Shown here: positions 46,691 to 55,587 of the stretch, in pieces
Layout: each line of letters starts with the position of its first letter
How positions within the stretch are numbered: the stretch's first letter is position 1
Assembly (NCBI GenBank): GCA_024402475.1
Contig: JAKSTQ010000001.1
Span: 1 to 64,000, forward strand
Direction: 5' to 3'
From: Treponema sp.
GTDB taxonomy: Bacteria > Spirochaetota > Spirochaetia > Treponematales > Treponemataceae
Length of the DNA stretch: 64,000 nucleotides
Position numbers and translations under genes: made by a program
The notes under the pieces: model-generated
What the model was told of the DNA's origin: nothing
Databases searched by the model: none
What the model saw: the letters and a program-made list of their open reading frames with translations, nothing else

Positions 46691-47443
46691 CTATTTTCTC
46701 CATTCATCAAGCTGTTTCTGCATCAAAGCCTTTGATTCTTCAAGAATCTTAACCTGGTCTTCTTTTGATTTTGGCGCATCAAATACACCTACAACCTTGC
46801 ATTTATAGTTGATCTGGCCAAGATTAGAAAGTGCGTGCAAAAAGTCATTTGCTTTGTATCCTTCATCAAGACAGCATGCAACAACTGGAAGTCCGCATGA
46901 TTCACTTAAACGGCGGAAGCCTGCACTGTAAAAAGTTCCAAGATCGCCGTTCTTACTTCTGGTTCCTTCCGGGAAAAGAATAGGAATCTGTTTTCTTTCA
47001 ACTACTCTTTTTCCAAACTCATCAAGAGTTTTCATAGCAACAGAAGGACTTCCCTTTCTTGGAATAAAGCAGTGTTCGTGAACTCTCAGCATTTCTGACA
47101 CAAGAGGAATATGTCTTGAAAGAGTATCTTTTGCAACAAAGCGCACATTATGTTCTTTAAAGAAACACATAAAAATAGGAATATCAAGAAGACTCTGATG
47201 ATTTGTAATTACAAGGAACTGTTCAGGCAGTTTATCAAAACCACTTCTGTCAAGAGTTGTTTTAAGGCCTTTATACATTCCTGCAATCCTGAAAAGCATT
47301 GGAGCACAATAACTTACGATATAATCAGAAACCTTTATGCAAAGTTTTTTTGAAAAAGGATAAAGAATGATATTTAAAAGTGAAGGACCTGCAACAAGTC
47401 CGATCAAAGATGCCATTGTAAAAAAGTTAGTTAAAAAAGTCAT
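46691..47443 (-). CDS. plsC: 1-acyl-glycerol-3-phosphate acyltransferase
   Basis: A 250-residue membrane-associated acyltransferase of phospholipid synthesis. The catalytic NHxxxxD motif is in VITNHQSLLDIP and the substrate motif is FPEGTRS. The N terminus is hydrophobic (about 1-25) and inserts in the membrane. It makes phosphatidic acid from lysophosphatidic acid. No other lipid genes are adjacent. Confidence 0.92.
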   Translation of the reverse strand: MTFLTNFFTMASLIGLVAGPSLLNIILYPFSKKLCIKVSDYIVSYCAPMLFRIAGMYKGLKTTLDRSGFDKLPEQFLVITNHQSLLDIPIFMCFFKEHNVRFVAKDTLSRHIPLVSEMLRVHEHCFIPRKGSPSVAMKTLDEFGKRVVERKQIPILFPEGTRSKNGDLGTFYSAGFRRLSESCGLPVVACCLDEGYKANDFLHALSNLGQINYKCKVVGVFDAPKSKEDQVKILEESKALMQKQLDEWRK

Positions 47444-47469
47444 AAAAGTATGATACCTTAATTTATCTA

Positions 47470-49602
47470 TTATTGCAACATTCGGCTTACATCAGCGCAG
47501 ATATCTTCAAGGTGAGTATATTCACGTTTTACTTCAGGAATGCTGTTCATAAAAATCTGTCCGTAAGGTTTTGTCACGATTCGCCGGTCAAGAACAACAA
47601 CAGCACCTTTATCAGTTGATCTTCGTACAAGTCGTCCAAACCCCTGTCTGAATTTTATTACAGCATCAGGAATGCTCAGCTGAACAAAAGGATTGCCGCC
47701 ATGCTTTTTTATATCCTGGGAACGCGCCGCATACACAGGATCAGAAGGAACAGCAAAAGGAAGCTTTACAATTATAACCTGACTTAAGGAATCTCCTGGA
47801 ACATCAATTCCCTGCCAGAATGAATCAGTAGCAAAAAGAACGCTTGTTTCATCTTTCTTAAAATTATCCAAAAGCTTGAACCTGTCGTCATCACCCTGCT
47901 TCAAAAGATTTATTCCCATATCATTGATTTTTGTCGCAACAGCAAGGTAAGTCTGACGCAATGATTCATAGGACGTAAACAGAACTAAAGTATGGCCTCC
48001 TGCAGCTTTTATGAGCTTTACGACAGCATGATTCACGCCTGACTGAAATTCCATGCTTTCCGGAAAAGGAATATCATCAGGAACTGCAAACAGAACATTC
48101 TTATCATAAGGGAATGGAGAAGCAAAAGTTTTATGCATGATTCGCTGGGGATCAGCATAAGCAACACCAGTTCTGTGCATCCAGTAAGAAAAATCATTTG
48201 CAATCTGCAAAGTCGCAGAAGTACAAACAACACTTTTCATCGGTTCAAAAACGCCCTGATTCATAAGATTAGAAATATCAAGCGGAGTCTGAGTAAAAAC
48301 TACAAAATCAGGATTATCATTTTCAAGTTTTGAACTTAATCTCTGACGCTGAATCCAGAAAACCTTATCCTGTTTTTCATCCCATAGTGAAAAATCCTTG
48401 CAGGCACATGCAGTTTCTTCAAGATGACGCAGAATATTTTTTGTTTCATAATAAGCATTGCAGCTTGCCCTTTCATCTTCGTCAATCTCTTCCATGATTT
48501 GTCTGACAGTACCTGTAAACGCAAGAATGCTGTCGCCAAGTGTTTTAAGAAGTGAAATTACCGGCATAAAACCATTGACTGTTGTTTCATCAAGTCTAAG
48601 GCTGTACTCATGCTGTAAAAGATCAAAAGCTGCAGTTTCAAGATTAATGATATTACTTTTAATCTGTCCAATCTGATTTGAAACAGTTTCTGTGCAATCA
48701 GGAGCTGCAGACAAAGCCTGCAAAGTAAAAATATATCCTGCATAACTTGAACGCTTCTGTCTGTACAAAAGATTAAGATATTTATTAATTACAAATCTTG
48801 TAAACCGGACGCTGAAAAAACTTGTTGCCGCACTTTCAATTCCATGAGCTTCATCAAAAACAATTCTTCTATAAGGAGGAAGTACTGCGCTGTCATCATA
48901 GCCTGCACCGCCCATACGGGATTCAATATCTGCAAACAAAAGATGATGATTTACTACAAGAACATCAGCAGCATTGGCCTGTTCGCGGACCTTCATTACA
49001 AAACAGCTGTCATGATAAATACAGCGGTTTCCCATACATGCATCACTTTCAGAATTTACTTTAGCCCATGCGCTGTCAGGAACAGTAAATGTCAACTCGC
49101 TTTTAGAACCAGTTGAAGTTACTTTTGCCCATTTCACAAGTTTATCAATGATTTCCTGTTCTTCAGAAAACAAATCCCGGTCAACAGAAGCTTCAAAAAT
49201 TCTTCTCATACAAAGATAATTCTGACGGCCTTTAAGAAGAATTGAATTAACTTTTGCACCTATTATTTTTTCTGCAGCAGGAATGTCTTTTTCAATAAGC
49301 TGCTGCTGAAGGTTAATTGTTCCGGTTGAAACAACAACTTTTTCTTTATTTGCAAGAGCCCATTTCATTGAAGGAATCAGATAAGCATAAGATTTACCGA
49401 CACCGGTTCCTGCTTCAAAAGCTGCGATACTGTCATTGTTGAATGCCTGAACAACACTGCCTAAAAGGTTTACCTGACTTGGACGTTCTTCAAAGTTTTC
49501 GGAAATTTTAGAAAGAGAACCGCCGTTACTTATATAAGATTTAAGCAGTTCCTCATCAAGACGAGAAACAGCAGCAACAGTCTGTCCCACAACTTCTTCC
49601 AT
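47470..49602 (-). CDS. DinG/XPD-type ATP-dependent DNA helicase
   Basis: The start is the ATG at 49602 because GGGAG lies 9 nt upstream; seven upstream codons are excluded. About 710 residues. The superfamily 2 helicase motifs are Walker A EAGTGVGKSYAYLIPSM, four candidate iron-sulfur cysteines (CMGNRCIYHDSC plus an earlier Cys), the DEAH box VFDEAHGIES, and the C-terminal GFGRLVRRSTDKG block. The family unwinds 5'-3' during repair and R-loop removal. The ends match DinG/YoaA. Confidence 0.88.
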   Translation of the reverse strand: MEEVVGQTVAAVSRLDEELLKSYISNGGSLSKISENFEERPSQVNLLGSVVQAFNNDSIAAFEAGTGVGKSYAYLIPSMKWALANKEKVVVSTGTINLQQQLIEKDIPAAEKIIGAKVNSILLKGRQNYLCMRRIFEASVDRDLFSEEQEIIDKLVKWAKVTSTGSKSELTFTVPDSAWAKVNSESDACMGNRCIYHDSCFVMKVREQANAADVLVVNHHLLFADIESRMGGAGYDDSAVLPPYRRIVFDEAHGIESAATSFFSVRFTRFVINKYLNLLYRQKRSSYAGYIFTLQALSAAPDCTETVSNQIGQIKSNIINLETAAFDLLQHEYSLRLDETTVNGFMPVISLLKTLGDSILAFTGTVRQIMEEIDEDERASCNAYYETKNILRHLEETACACKDFSLWDEKQDKVFWIQRQRLSSKLENDNPDFVVFTQTPLDISNLMNQGVFEPMKSVVCTSATLQIANDFSYWMHRTGVAYADPQRIMHKTFASPFPYDKNVLFAVPDDIPFPESMEFQSGVNHAVVKLIKAAGGHTLVLFTSYESLRQTYLAVATKINDMGINLLKQGDDDRFKLLDNFKKDETSVLFATDSFWQGIDVPGDSLSQVIIVKLPFAVPSDPVYAARSQDIKKHGGNPFVQLSIPDAVIKFRQGFGRLVRRSTDKGAVVVLDRRIVTKPYGQIFMNSIPEVKREYTHLEDICADVSRMLQ

Positions 49603-49631
49603 CAATAATCTCCCGCAAACCATTTCAAGGC

Positions 49632-49662
49632 AAAAAAAAACCTGCTTTATTAAAGCAGGTTT
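49632..49662 (-). terminator. Terminator after tRNA-Glu
   Basis: A near-perfect hairpin (49638-49649 with 49651-49662) immediately after the tRNA 3' end, followed on the minus strand by nine T. Confidence 0.9.
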
Positions 49663-49666
49663 TTAA

Positions 49667-49738
49667 CATCTCCTAGCGGAATTGAACCGCTGTTGTCGGG
49701 ATGAAAACCCGATGTCCTAACCACTAGACGAAGGAGAC
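49667..49738 (-). tRNA. tRNA-Glu (TTC)
   Basis: The minus strand gives acceptor GTCTCCT with AGGAGAT (G-U at 1-72), anticodon stem CGGG/CCCG, loop with anticodon TTC, and T-arm AGCGGTTCAATTCCGCT. The discriminator is G and CCA is not encoded. It is a single tRNA unit with its own promoter and terminator. Confidence 0.95.
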
Positions 49739-49764
49739 ATACTCAGCTATCGCTGATGTAATGT

Positions 49765-49793
49765 AATATATATTAAATAAGATTTTTGGTCAA
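49765..49793 (-). promoter_or_regulatory. tRNA-Glu promoter
   Basis: TTGACC (49788-49793), a 17-bp spacer and TATATT (49765-49770) on the minus strand. It shares TTGACCAAA with the tRNA-Thr/Tyr promoter. Confidence 0.7.
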
Positions 49794-49853
49794 TAGCAAA
49801 ACACAAAAAAATTAATTTTTTTTTGCATTTTTTTTCTAACCGTTTATCTTATA

Positions 49854-51122
49854 TTACATCCCCATGTCAAACTTCTTAACAAGCTTTTCGTGTAAAGCTT
49901 TGCATTCCTCATTATTAAGCCCAAGGCTTTTTGCAGCATTCAAGTCCCTTAACGAAGCCTGATAGTCAGTAAGTTCAAAGTATGCAAGAGCACGACGGTA
50001 AAAACAATGCGACTGGAATTCATTGATTTCAAGAGACTTGTCAAAACATTCAATTGCACTGTTAAAATCACCTTTAATGCTGTAAACAATTCCTTCATAA
50101 TAAAGCTGACGGAATCCTTTAGGATCAAACTCAGCAGACATCTGGAAATCTTTAAGCGCATTATCATAATCATTCTGGGCAAAATAAGCCATTCCACGGT
50201 GTTTATGAATTACAGCAAGCACTGGTTTATCGCTGGCCTTTTCGATAATAAGTGAATAAATTTCAACAGCCTGAGAAAGCTTTCCTTCATTATGAGCCTG
50301 CAGTGCTGCAAGAATCATTTCATCGATTGTACCGTAAATATATGGCGAAACCCGTTCAAATTCCTGAGGAGCAGGTTCTTCTTCTGTCTTAACAGACTCT
50401 TTTCCATCAGTAATGAAATCTGCTTTTTCGTAGAATGAAGTTCTGCGTTCATCAACTTCTTTTGCAAGACGTGTCTGATAATCACGGATTTCCTGAAAGA
50501 TAATATCAGCAAGACTAAGACTTGCATTGATACTTGCAAGCTTTCTTCTTAACGGTGCATCAAAAGGAGTAAATTCAGTTTTATAAATAAGTTCATGTTC
50601 AACTTCTGCCCATGCATCCTGGAGAATTGTACGAACCTGAATTTCACAGACAAGATTTTCCGGTATAGGAAGGTTACGAATTTCCGGATCTTCAATACTA
50701 TCCAGATTCAAACAGTCCTGTGGAATTGCAATCAGAATATGAGTAGATTCATAACCAAATTCACGAAAGCTCTGTCGTTCACCTTTATGTTCAACTTCTT
50801 TTACGTTGTACTTCTTTTTGATAATGTTTTCTACTTTATTCACATCTTCAATAAATGCACAGACGATTCTGATACCCATTAAATCAGTAAGACATACAAG
50901 ATTTTCGCAGTCAGAAGCTTCTTTTGCTTTTAAGCGAAGTAATTTTGAATAATAGCTTTCAAAGGATTTTACGCGGCGTTTGTAAACCGGTTTAGGATCA
51001 AGAATAATATCCTTTGTAATTTTTTCTTCGATATTTGTTAAAAGGCATTTTAACAACTGATTATATTTTGAATAATTTTCTTTAATTTTATCTTTTGCAG
51101 GGAGCTTTAAAAACTGTTCCAT
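49854..51122 (-). CDS. RelA/SpoT-domain alarmone synthetase fused to TPRs
   Basis: A 422-residue protein. Residues about 45-215 are a RelA/SpoT nucleotidyltransferase domain with GIRIVCAF (DxxGxR region), EFGYESTHILI and EIQVRTILQDAWAEVEHEL. There is no HD hydrolase domain and no TGS/ACT, so it resembles a small alarmone synthetase. Residues about 265-415 are four TPR-like repeats (AVIHKHRGMAYFAQNDYDNA, FNSAIECFDKSLEINEF). It likely makes (p)ppGpp under control of a partner bound to the TPRs; the regulation is inference. There is no strong Shine-Dalgarno beyond GGAGG about 8 nt before the ATG. Confidence 0.85.
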   Translation of the reverse strand: MEQFLKLPAKDKIKENYSKYNQLLKCLLTNIEEKITKDIILDPKPVYKRRVKSFESYYSKLLRLKAKEASDCENLVCLTDLMGIRIVCAFIEDVNKVENIIKKKYNVKEVEHKGERQSFREFGYESTHILIAIPQDCLNLDSIEDPEIRNLPIPENLVCEIQVRTILQDAWAEVEHELIYKTEFTPFDAPLRRKLASINASLSLADIIFQEIRDYQTRLAKEVDERRTSFYEKADFITDGKESVKTEEEPAPQEFERVSPYIYGTIDEMILAALQAHNEGKLSQAVEIYSLIIEKASDKPVLAVIHKHRGMAYFAQNDYDNALKDFQMSAEFDPKGFRQLYYEGIVYSIKGDFNSAIECFDKSLEINEFQSHCFYRRALAYFELTDYQASLRDLNAAKSLGLNNEECKALHEKLVKKFDMGM

Positions 51123-51189
51123 AAACTTCCTCCTTATGACTCATACAATAAATAATATATTATAAGAATACCACAGATTGAAAGAAAAA

Positions 51190-51226
51190 GAAACAAAAAA
51201 AAAGACGCTTCGTAAAGAAGCGTCTT
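51190..51226 (-). terminator. Terminator after flaA
   Basis: A 10-bp perfect stem (51202-51211 with 51217-51226), 5-nt loop, and nine T on the minus strand. Confidence 0.92.
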
Positions 51227-51250
51227 TTTGTATTAGTGGCTCACTAACAA

Positions 51251-52333
51251 TTAGTTAGCAGCCTGTCCACCGTTAGCCTGTGCATTAGAAGTAGAGTTTT
51301 CATCGATGCTTGATGTGAAACCTGTTTCTGTTGCCATCTTTTCTTTTTCAAGGTAGCGGTTGATCTGGTTGTTACCAAAGCGCTGCATTTCAGCTGTCTG
51401 ACGTGCTGCTTCTTTCTTTGTGATAATTCCCCAAAGGTCTTCATCAGCAATGTCACGATCGCTTGTAAGGATTGCTTTGTCGTAGATTACTTTTACGTCT
51501 TTGAAGTAACCGATGTAGTTGTCACCAATGTGAGCTGCATCACGGCAAATCTGGAATCCAGTGAACTTAACAAATGGAATACCACGTGGGTAAATTGGGT
51601 AAACACGGATTTCGCGCTGGCGAACTTCTGTGATGTACTGTGGGTTGTTCCAGATGAGTGTTTTCCATCCGTCGAATCCAAGGTAACCCATGAAGTAGCG
51701 GCGTTCAATACCATCATTGTCTTTAAGAAGAACGTAAAGTGAGTGTGGGTAGTTCATACCCATTGTTGTTACAGCGATTGATTTAAGAGTACCAACATTT
51801 TTTACAACACCATAACCATCTTCGAAAAGTGTTTTTCCACTTGCTTTCTGTTCATCAGTTGGTTCCTGGCGAACACCTTCGTCATCAGCATCTGCCAATG
51901 GTTCGTATGCAGGGATTTCAAAAGCTGGTCTGATTTTTGCGTTAGCGTTTGCTGCGATTGAAGGGAAAATGATGCGTACGCCCATTACTTCTTTTCCAGC
52001 AAATGGTACTTTTGCGCTGTCTTTTACAGGAGCAGCAACAACTCTTGATTCAGCAAGACTTCCAACATTGCGTGCAGAAGAGTTCAATTCTACTTCCCAT
52101 TCAGGCAATGCCAAAGATGTCTTCATAAGTTCTCTCTGTTCAGATGTAAATGTAGCACCTGCAGCAACAGAGAAATCCATTACAGTACGTTTGTTCTGTG
52201 TAGCTTTGCCGTTTTCGTCATTAACGCAGTCTTTTTCAAGCTGTGTGAAGTCAATGAGCATTGCTTCGTCTGCGAATGTCAAAGAGCCAGCAAGCAACAT
52301 TACTGTAGCCAAAAGATAGAAAGTTTTCTTCAT
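51251..52333 (-). CDS. flaA: Flagellar filament outer-layer (sheath) protein FlaA
   Basis: A 360-residue secreted protein with a signal peptide (cleavage near LTFA/DEA, about residue 21). The body matches the spirochaetal FlaA sheath family, with VMGVRIIFPSIAANANAKI, TMGMNYPHSLYVLL and FKDVKVIYDKAIL. FlaA coats the FlaB core of the periplasmic flagella. The Asn/Gln/Ala-rich C terminus is likely flexible. It has its own sigma-70 promoter and AAAGGAG site. It lies directly downstream of the glycan-like operon. Confidence 0.93.
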   Translation of the reverse strand: MKKTFYLLATVMLLAGSLTFADEAMLIDFTQLEKDCVNDENGKATQNKRTVMDFSVAAGATFTSEQRELMKTSLALPEWEVELNSSARNVGSLAESRVVAAPVKDSAKVPFAGKEVMGVRIIFPSIAANANAKIRPAFEIPAYEPLADADDEGVRQEPTDEQKASGKTLFEDGYGVVKNVGTLKSIAVTTMGMNYPHSLYVLLKDNDGIERRYFMGYLGFDGWKTLIWNNPQYITEVRQREIRVYPIYPRGIPFVKFTGFQICRDAAHIGDNYIGYFKDVKVIYDKAILTSDRDIADEDLWGIITKKEAARQTAEMQRFGNNQINRYLEKEKMATETGFTSSIDENSTSNAQANGGQAAN

Positions 52334-52382
52334 TTAGAAACTCCTTTTAATATACTTTTCGATGTAGCCTTGTTATTAATAC

Positions 52383-52411
52383 AGTATCTTATAAGTGGCC
52401 GATTTTGTCAA
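52383..52411 (-). promoter_or_regulatory. flaA promoter (sigma-70 type)
   Basis: TTGACA (52406-52411), a 17-bp spacer and GATACT (52383-52388) on the minus strand, with the start about 50 nt upstream of the ATG. No sigma-28 pattern (TAAA-N15-GCCGATAA) is visible, so flaA appears to be transcribed by the housekeeping sigma. Confidence 0.75.
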
Positions 52412-52461
52412 CGATTTTTTTTACAGAAAAAGCGTTCCTTCTCTGTAAAAAAAGTCGCTGC

Positions 52462-52941
52462 CTAGTCAGTCTCCGTAAAGATAGTTTTATTATCAATGTA
52501 CATCTCTACCGAATGTATTTTATTGAATGTTCTCAAGATATTATTCTTGAAAATATCAACACCAGTACGAATTTCACAGGCTCTGCCTTCTCTTCTCAAT
52601 ACGTCATTTGTAATATTAACGTAGAGAACATCACCGCGTACAAAGGAACTTTCGATTTTAGTTCCTGGTGAAAACAGCGGTCTGCAGCGCTCTGTTTTAG
52701 GTCCCAGAACAAGCTCATCTGCATATTCAAGGACGTTTTCCGGAAATTTTTTAGGCTGAAGCCAGCGTGATTCCTGAACCAGATTTCCGGTATCTACTGA
52801 TTCAAAATAGAACAGATATCTTTTTCCCTGAAAACCAAGAATAAAGGCAAGGAAAGAAATAACAAACAAACCAGCAATTGCAAGTACTGCTATTGTCATT
52901 CTGTTCAAAACGGCTATTTTTTTAACATCAATCTTTTTCAT
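52462..52941 (-). CDS. Membrane-anchored GerMN-domain-like protein
   Basis: A 159-residue protein with one membrane helix (about 16-36) and an extracytoplasmic domain resembling GerMN (SFVRGDVLYVNITNDVLRR, FKNNILRTFNKIHSVEMYID). GerMN domains occur in envelope and spore germination proteins and are thought to help assemble envelope complexes. It overlaps the amidase stop by 1 bp. The assignment is by pattern. Confidence 0.7.
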   Translation of the reverse strand: MKKIDVKKIAVLNRMTIAVLAIAGLFVISFLAFILGFQGKRYLFYFESVDTGNLVQESRWLQPKKFPENVLEYADELVLGPKTERCRPLFSPGTKIESSFVRGDVLYVNITNDVLRREGRACEIRTGVDIFKNNILRTFNKIHSVEMYIDNKTIFTETD

Positions 52942-53972
52942 TAATTATTCCCTGTAAATCCACGAGATCGTTCAAAATGCGATACAAACGCAGTTATACC
53001 ATTATATATCCCCAGGGCACTCTTTTGCAAGTATGCTTTATCATTCAACAGGGCTGCTTCTGCAGGATTTGATACAAATCCAAGTTCAATAAGAACGCTC
53101 GGCATTTTAGAATTTTTAACTACGAACCATTCTTCTGCCTTAATTCCGCGGCTTACGGTTTTTGAACCGATCTGCGCATTAAGTCCGTCCATAATGAATT
53201 TTGCAATGAGAATACTTTCTGTGGTGTATTCTTCTTCCATCATGGAATTCAATATATTGAAAAGTTTAGGATCATCAACCTTTGAACTGTCCAGTACTGT
53301 TCTTCTGTGTCCGGGTGTCAGATACCATACTTCATAGCCCTTTGCCTTTTTATCAAGTGAAGAATTCATATGAACAGAAATATAAAGTACGGCTTCATTT
53401 TCCTTAAGCTTAACTCCGTTTGCAATTTCTGTTCTTTCCTGCAATGAAATAAACACATCAGAACTTCTTGTAAGAATTATTTTTTTATCAGGATATGCAG
53501 TTGAAAGCATGTTTGAAAGCATCAGTGCAACTTTAAGTGCAACATCCTTTTCTCTGACCATAACCTTTTTTCCGCCGATGACATGTTCCATCATTGCACC
53601 GGGATCTTTTCCACCGTGTCCTGCATCAATGAGAATGGCACCGATTTTAAGGTCTGATTTATTCTGTTCAACATTAAAAAATTCCTGAGCGTCTGCAAAG
53701 AAATTTTTGCTTACTTTTATGCGTCCGTCTTCAATAACTGGAGAATCCGTAAATGAAACTTTTGTACTGTTCTGAAGAACAAAATTCTGTCCCGGTCTGA
53801 AAGAAAGCTGGCGTCCGTTTTTTTCAAGGATTCCTGTCTGGCTCAAAGAATCCCAGTAGACAACGATTCCGGACTGTTTTGCGTCTTTTAAAAGATCAAT
53901 GGAATTTGTTGAGGCAAATGAAAATGATGATGTTAAAAACAACAAAATCAAAATTGCCTTAATTCTGCGCAT
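52941..53972 (-). CDS. N-acetylmuramoyl-L-alanine amidase (Amidase_3)
   Basis: A 343-residue exported zinc amidase with signal peptide (about 1-20), an N-terminal domain (to about 105) and the catalytic domain with zinc ligands in IDAGHGGKDPGA, VREKDVAL and VHMNSS and the catalytic Glu in IELGFVSNPAEA. It cuts the stem peptide from peptidoglycan. It overlaps the ATP-grasp stop by 14 bp. In spirochaetes such an enzyme could open the wall for periplasmic flagella; this is inference. Confidence 0.92.
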   Translation of the reverse strand: MRRIKAILILLFLTSSFSFASTNSIDLLKDAKQSGIVVYWDSLSQTGILEKNGRQLSFRPGQNFVLQNSTKVSFTDSPVIEDGRIKVSKNFFADAQEFFNVEQNKSDLKIGAILIDAGHGGKDPGAMMEHVIGGKKVMVREKDVALKVALMLSNMLSTAYPDKKIILTRSSDVFISLQERTEIANGVKLKENEAVLYISVHMNSSLDKKAKGYEVWYLTPGHRRTVLDSSKVDDPKLFNILNSMMEEEYTTESILIAKFIMDGLNAQIGSKTVSRGIKAEEWFVVKNSKMPSVLIELGFVSNPAEAALLNDKAYLQKSALGIYNGITAFVSHFERSRGFTGNN

Positions 53973-55572
53973 ACAATGCTCCCTGAATTCCGCCGCGGAT
54001 TAAATAAGTCCAGAACTTTTTTGATTCAACAGATTTTTCTGCTGATTTAAGTTCATCGAACATCTGAAGTGTCTGTGCCATTGATCTGTGGTTAAAGTCA
54101 CAACGGTCAAGATATGGCCCCAGAATTTCAGGGACAAATTCCCTGATACTTATATTTTCGGGAATTTGTGAAGAATGTTTATCTACTTCACAAAGAATTT
54201 TTTCAAGTGTTTCACTGTCAAAATCAAAAGCATTGTCTGCAAAATTCTTTTCGGTATCTGATCTTCTTCCTTCAAGAAATGCAGTTGTTGCGTCATTATC
54301 ATATTCAAGTTCAAGAACAATATTTGCAATAGCATTGTGAGCAGCTTTTACAGCCTTTTCATAATCCCGGTCAAAGCTTAAAACATTACCGCATTTTTCA
54401 ACATTATTTCGTGGGAATGTAACTGTATCCCCTTCCTTATTTCTTGGGAAAACATCACGGATGCATTCCATCTTAGAAACTGCATCAAGCCCGTGTATTT
54501 TTTTCAAAACACCCGGAATTGAAATCCAGGCCCGTTCTGCGCAAACTGAATTGCATGGAACATCGTAAAGTTCAAAAGGTGAATCAATATCAAGACGGAT
54601 GCGATTTTTTTCAAGTTCATCAGGAACAATTCCTGCAGCAATTTTCAAAGCCTCTTTAGTAAGGTTAAGGCCAGAAGCATAAGGATATGTCCAGCCTGAC
54701 ATGTAACCGCCGGAAAGTCGTCCTGCAATTTCTCCGATCATTGGACCATTTTTTGTAAACTTAATATCTGCTTTTGCGGCTCCACATGATAATCCAAGTG
54801 CTGCAACGCCCTGTGCAAAAGTTTTTATAAGTACTTTCTTAACATCTTCTGATGCAGCAACAGGCATTGTGTGGCCGGTTTCAATAAAATATGGCGGAAA
54901 GTAAATATGTCTGTCTGCAAAACCTGTAATAGTCATTGTACCGTCATAGACAAGTGCATCAATCGAAAATTCAGGGCCTTCCATGTATTCTTCAAAAATA
55001 GCAGTTTTTGTACGGGAACAGTTAACTGCATCTTCAACAGCTGCAGTAAGTTCTTCCTGACTTCTGATCATTCTGCAGCCTCGTGCGCCCATGTTATCAA
55101 CAGGTTTTACTACAACAGGAAAATTAATTTTTGAAATATAATCAGGTGTCAGAATTTCAGAAATTTTATCCTGAGGAATCTGAATAAAATCAGGTGAAGG
55201 AACATTACATTCCTTAAAACGCTGACGCATTACATATTTATTTGAAGCATTAACTGCAGCCTCAAATTCATGGCTTTTTAATCCGCAGGCTTTGCTTGCA
55301 TAAGATACAGAAGCACTGAAATCGGTTCCTGCAGTAAATACAGCTTTAAGGCCGTTATTCTTTTTTAATTCAACAGCATAATCAGCAATAGCCTGTCTGT
55401 CTTTTAAATCGATCGGCTTAAATTCATCAGCAAGATTTACACAAAGAGCTTTTGGATTTGCATCAATGAGATAAACTTTGAATCCAAGTTCTTTTGCAGC
55501 CAAAATTGCTGGGCGCTGCATCAATCCTGCTCCGAGAATAAGTACTGATTTTTCTGTATTCATATTGTTCAT
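53959..55572 (-). CDS. ATP-grasp ligase of unknown substrate
   Basis: A 537-residue protein with a Rossmann-like start (VLILGAGLMQRPAILAAKELG) and an ATP-grasp fold with VVKPVDNMGARGCRMI, EEYMEGPEFSIDAL and GEIAGRLSGGYMSG. It would form an amide or thioester bond with ATP. The substrate is unknown; the operon suggests a sugar or amino-acid building block of a glycan. The C-terminal 100 residues are helical and unlike the standard fold. AGGAA precedes the ATG. Confidence 0.85.
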   Translation of the reverse strand: MNNMNTEKSVLILGAGLMQRPAILAAKELGFKVYLIDANPKALCVNLADEFKPIDLKDRQAIADYAVELKKNNGLKAVFTAGTDFSASVSYASKACGLKSHEFEAAVNASNKYVMRQRFKECNVPSPDFIQIPQDKISEILTPDYISKINFPVVVKPVDNMGARGCRMIRSQEELTAAVEDAVNCSRTKTAIFEEYMEGPEFSIDALVYDGTMTITGFADRHIYFPPYFIETGHTMPVAASEDVKKVLIKTFAQGVAALGLSCGAAKADIKFTKNGPMIGEIAGRLSGGYMSGWTYPYASGLNLTKEALKIAAGIVPDELEKNRIRLDIDSPFELYDVPCNSVCAERAWISIPGVLKKIHGLDAVSKMECIRDVFPRNKEGDTVTFPRNNVEKCGNVLSFDRDYEKAVKAAHNAIANIVLELEYDNDATTAFLEGRRSDTEKNFADNAFDFDSETLEKILCEVDKHSSQIPENISIREFVPEILGPYLDRCDFNHRSMAQTLQMFDELKSAEKSVESKKFWTYLIRGGIQGALYAQN

Positions 55573-55587
55573 ATTTTTAATTCCTGT

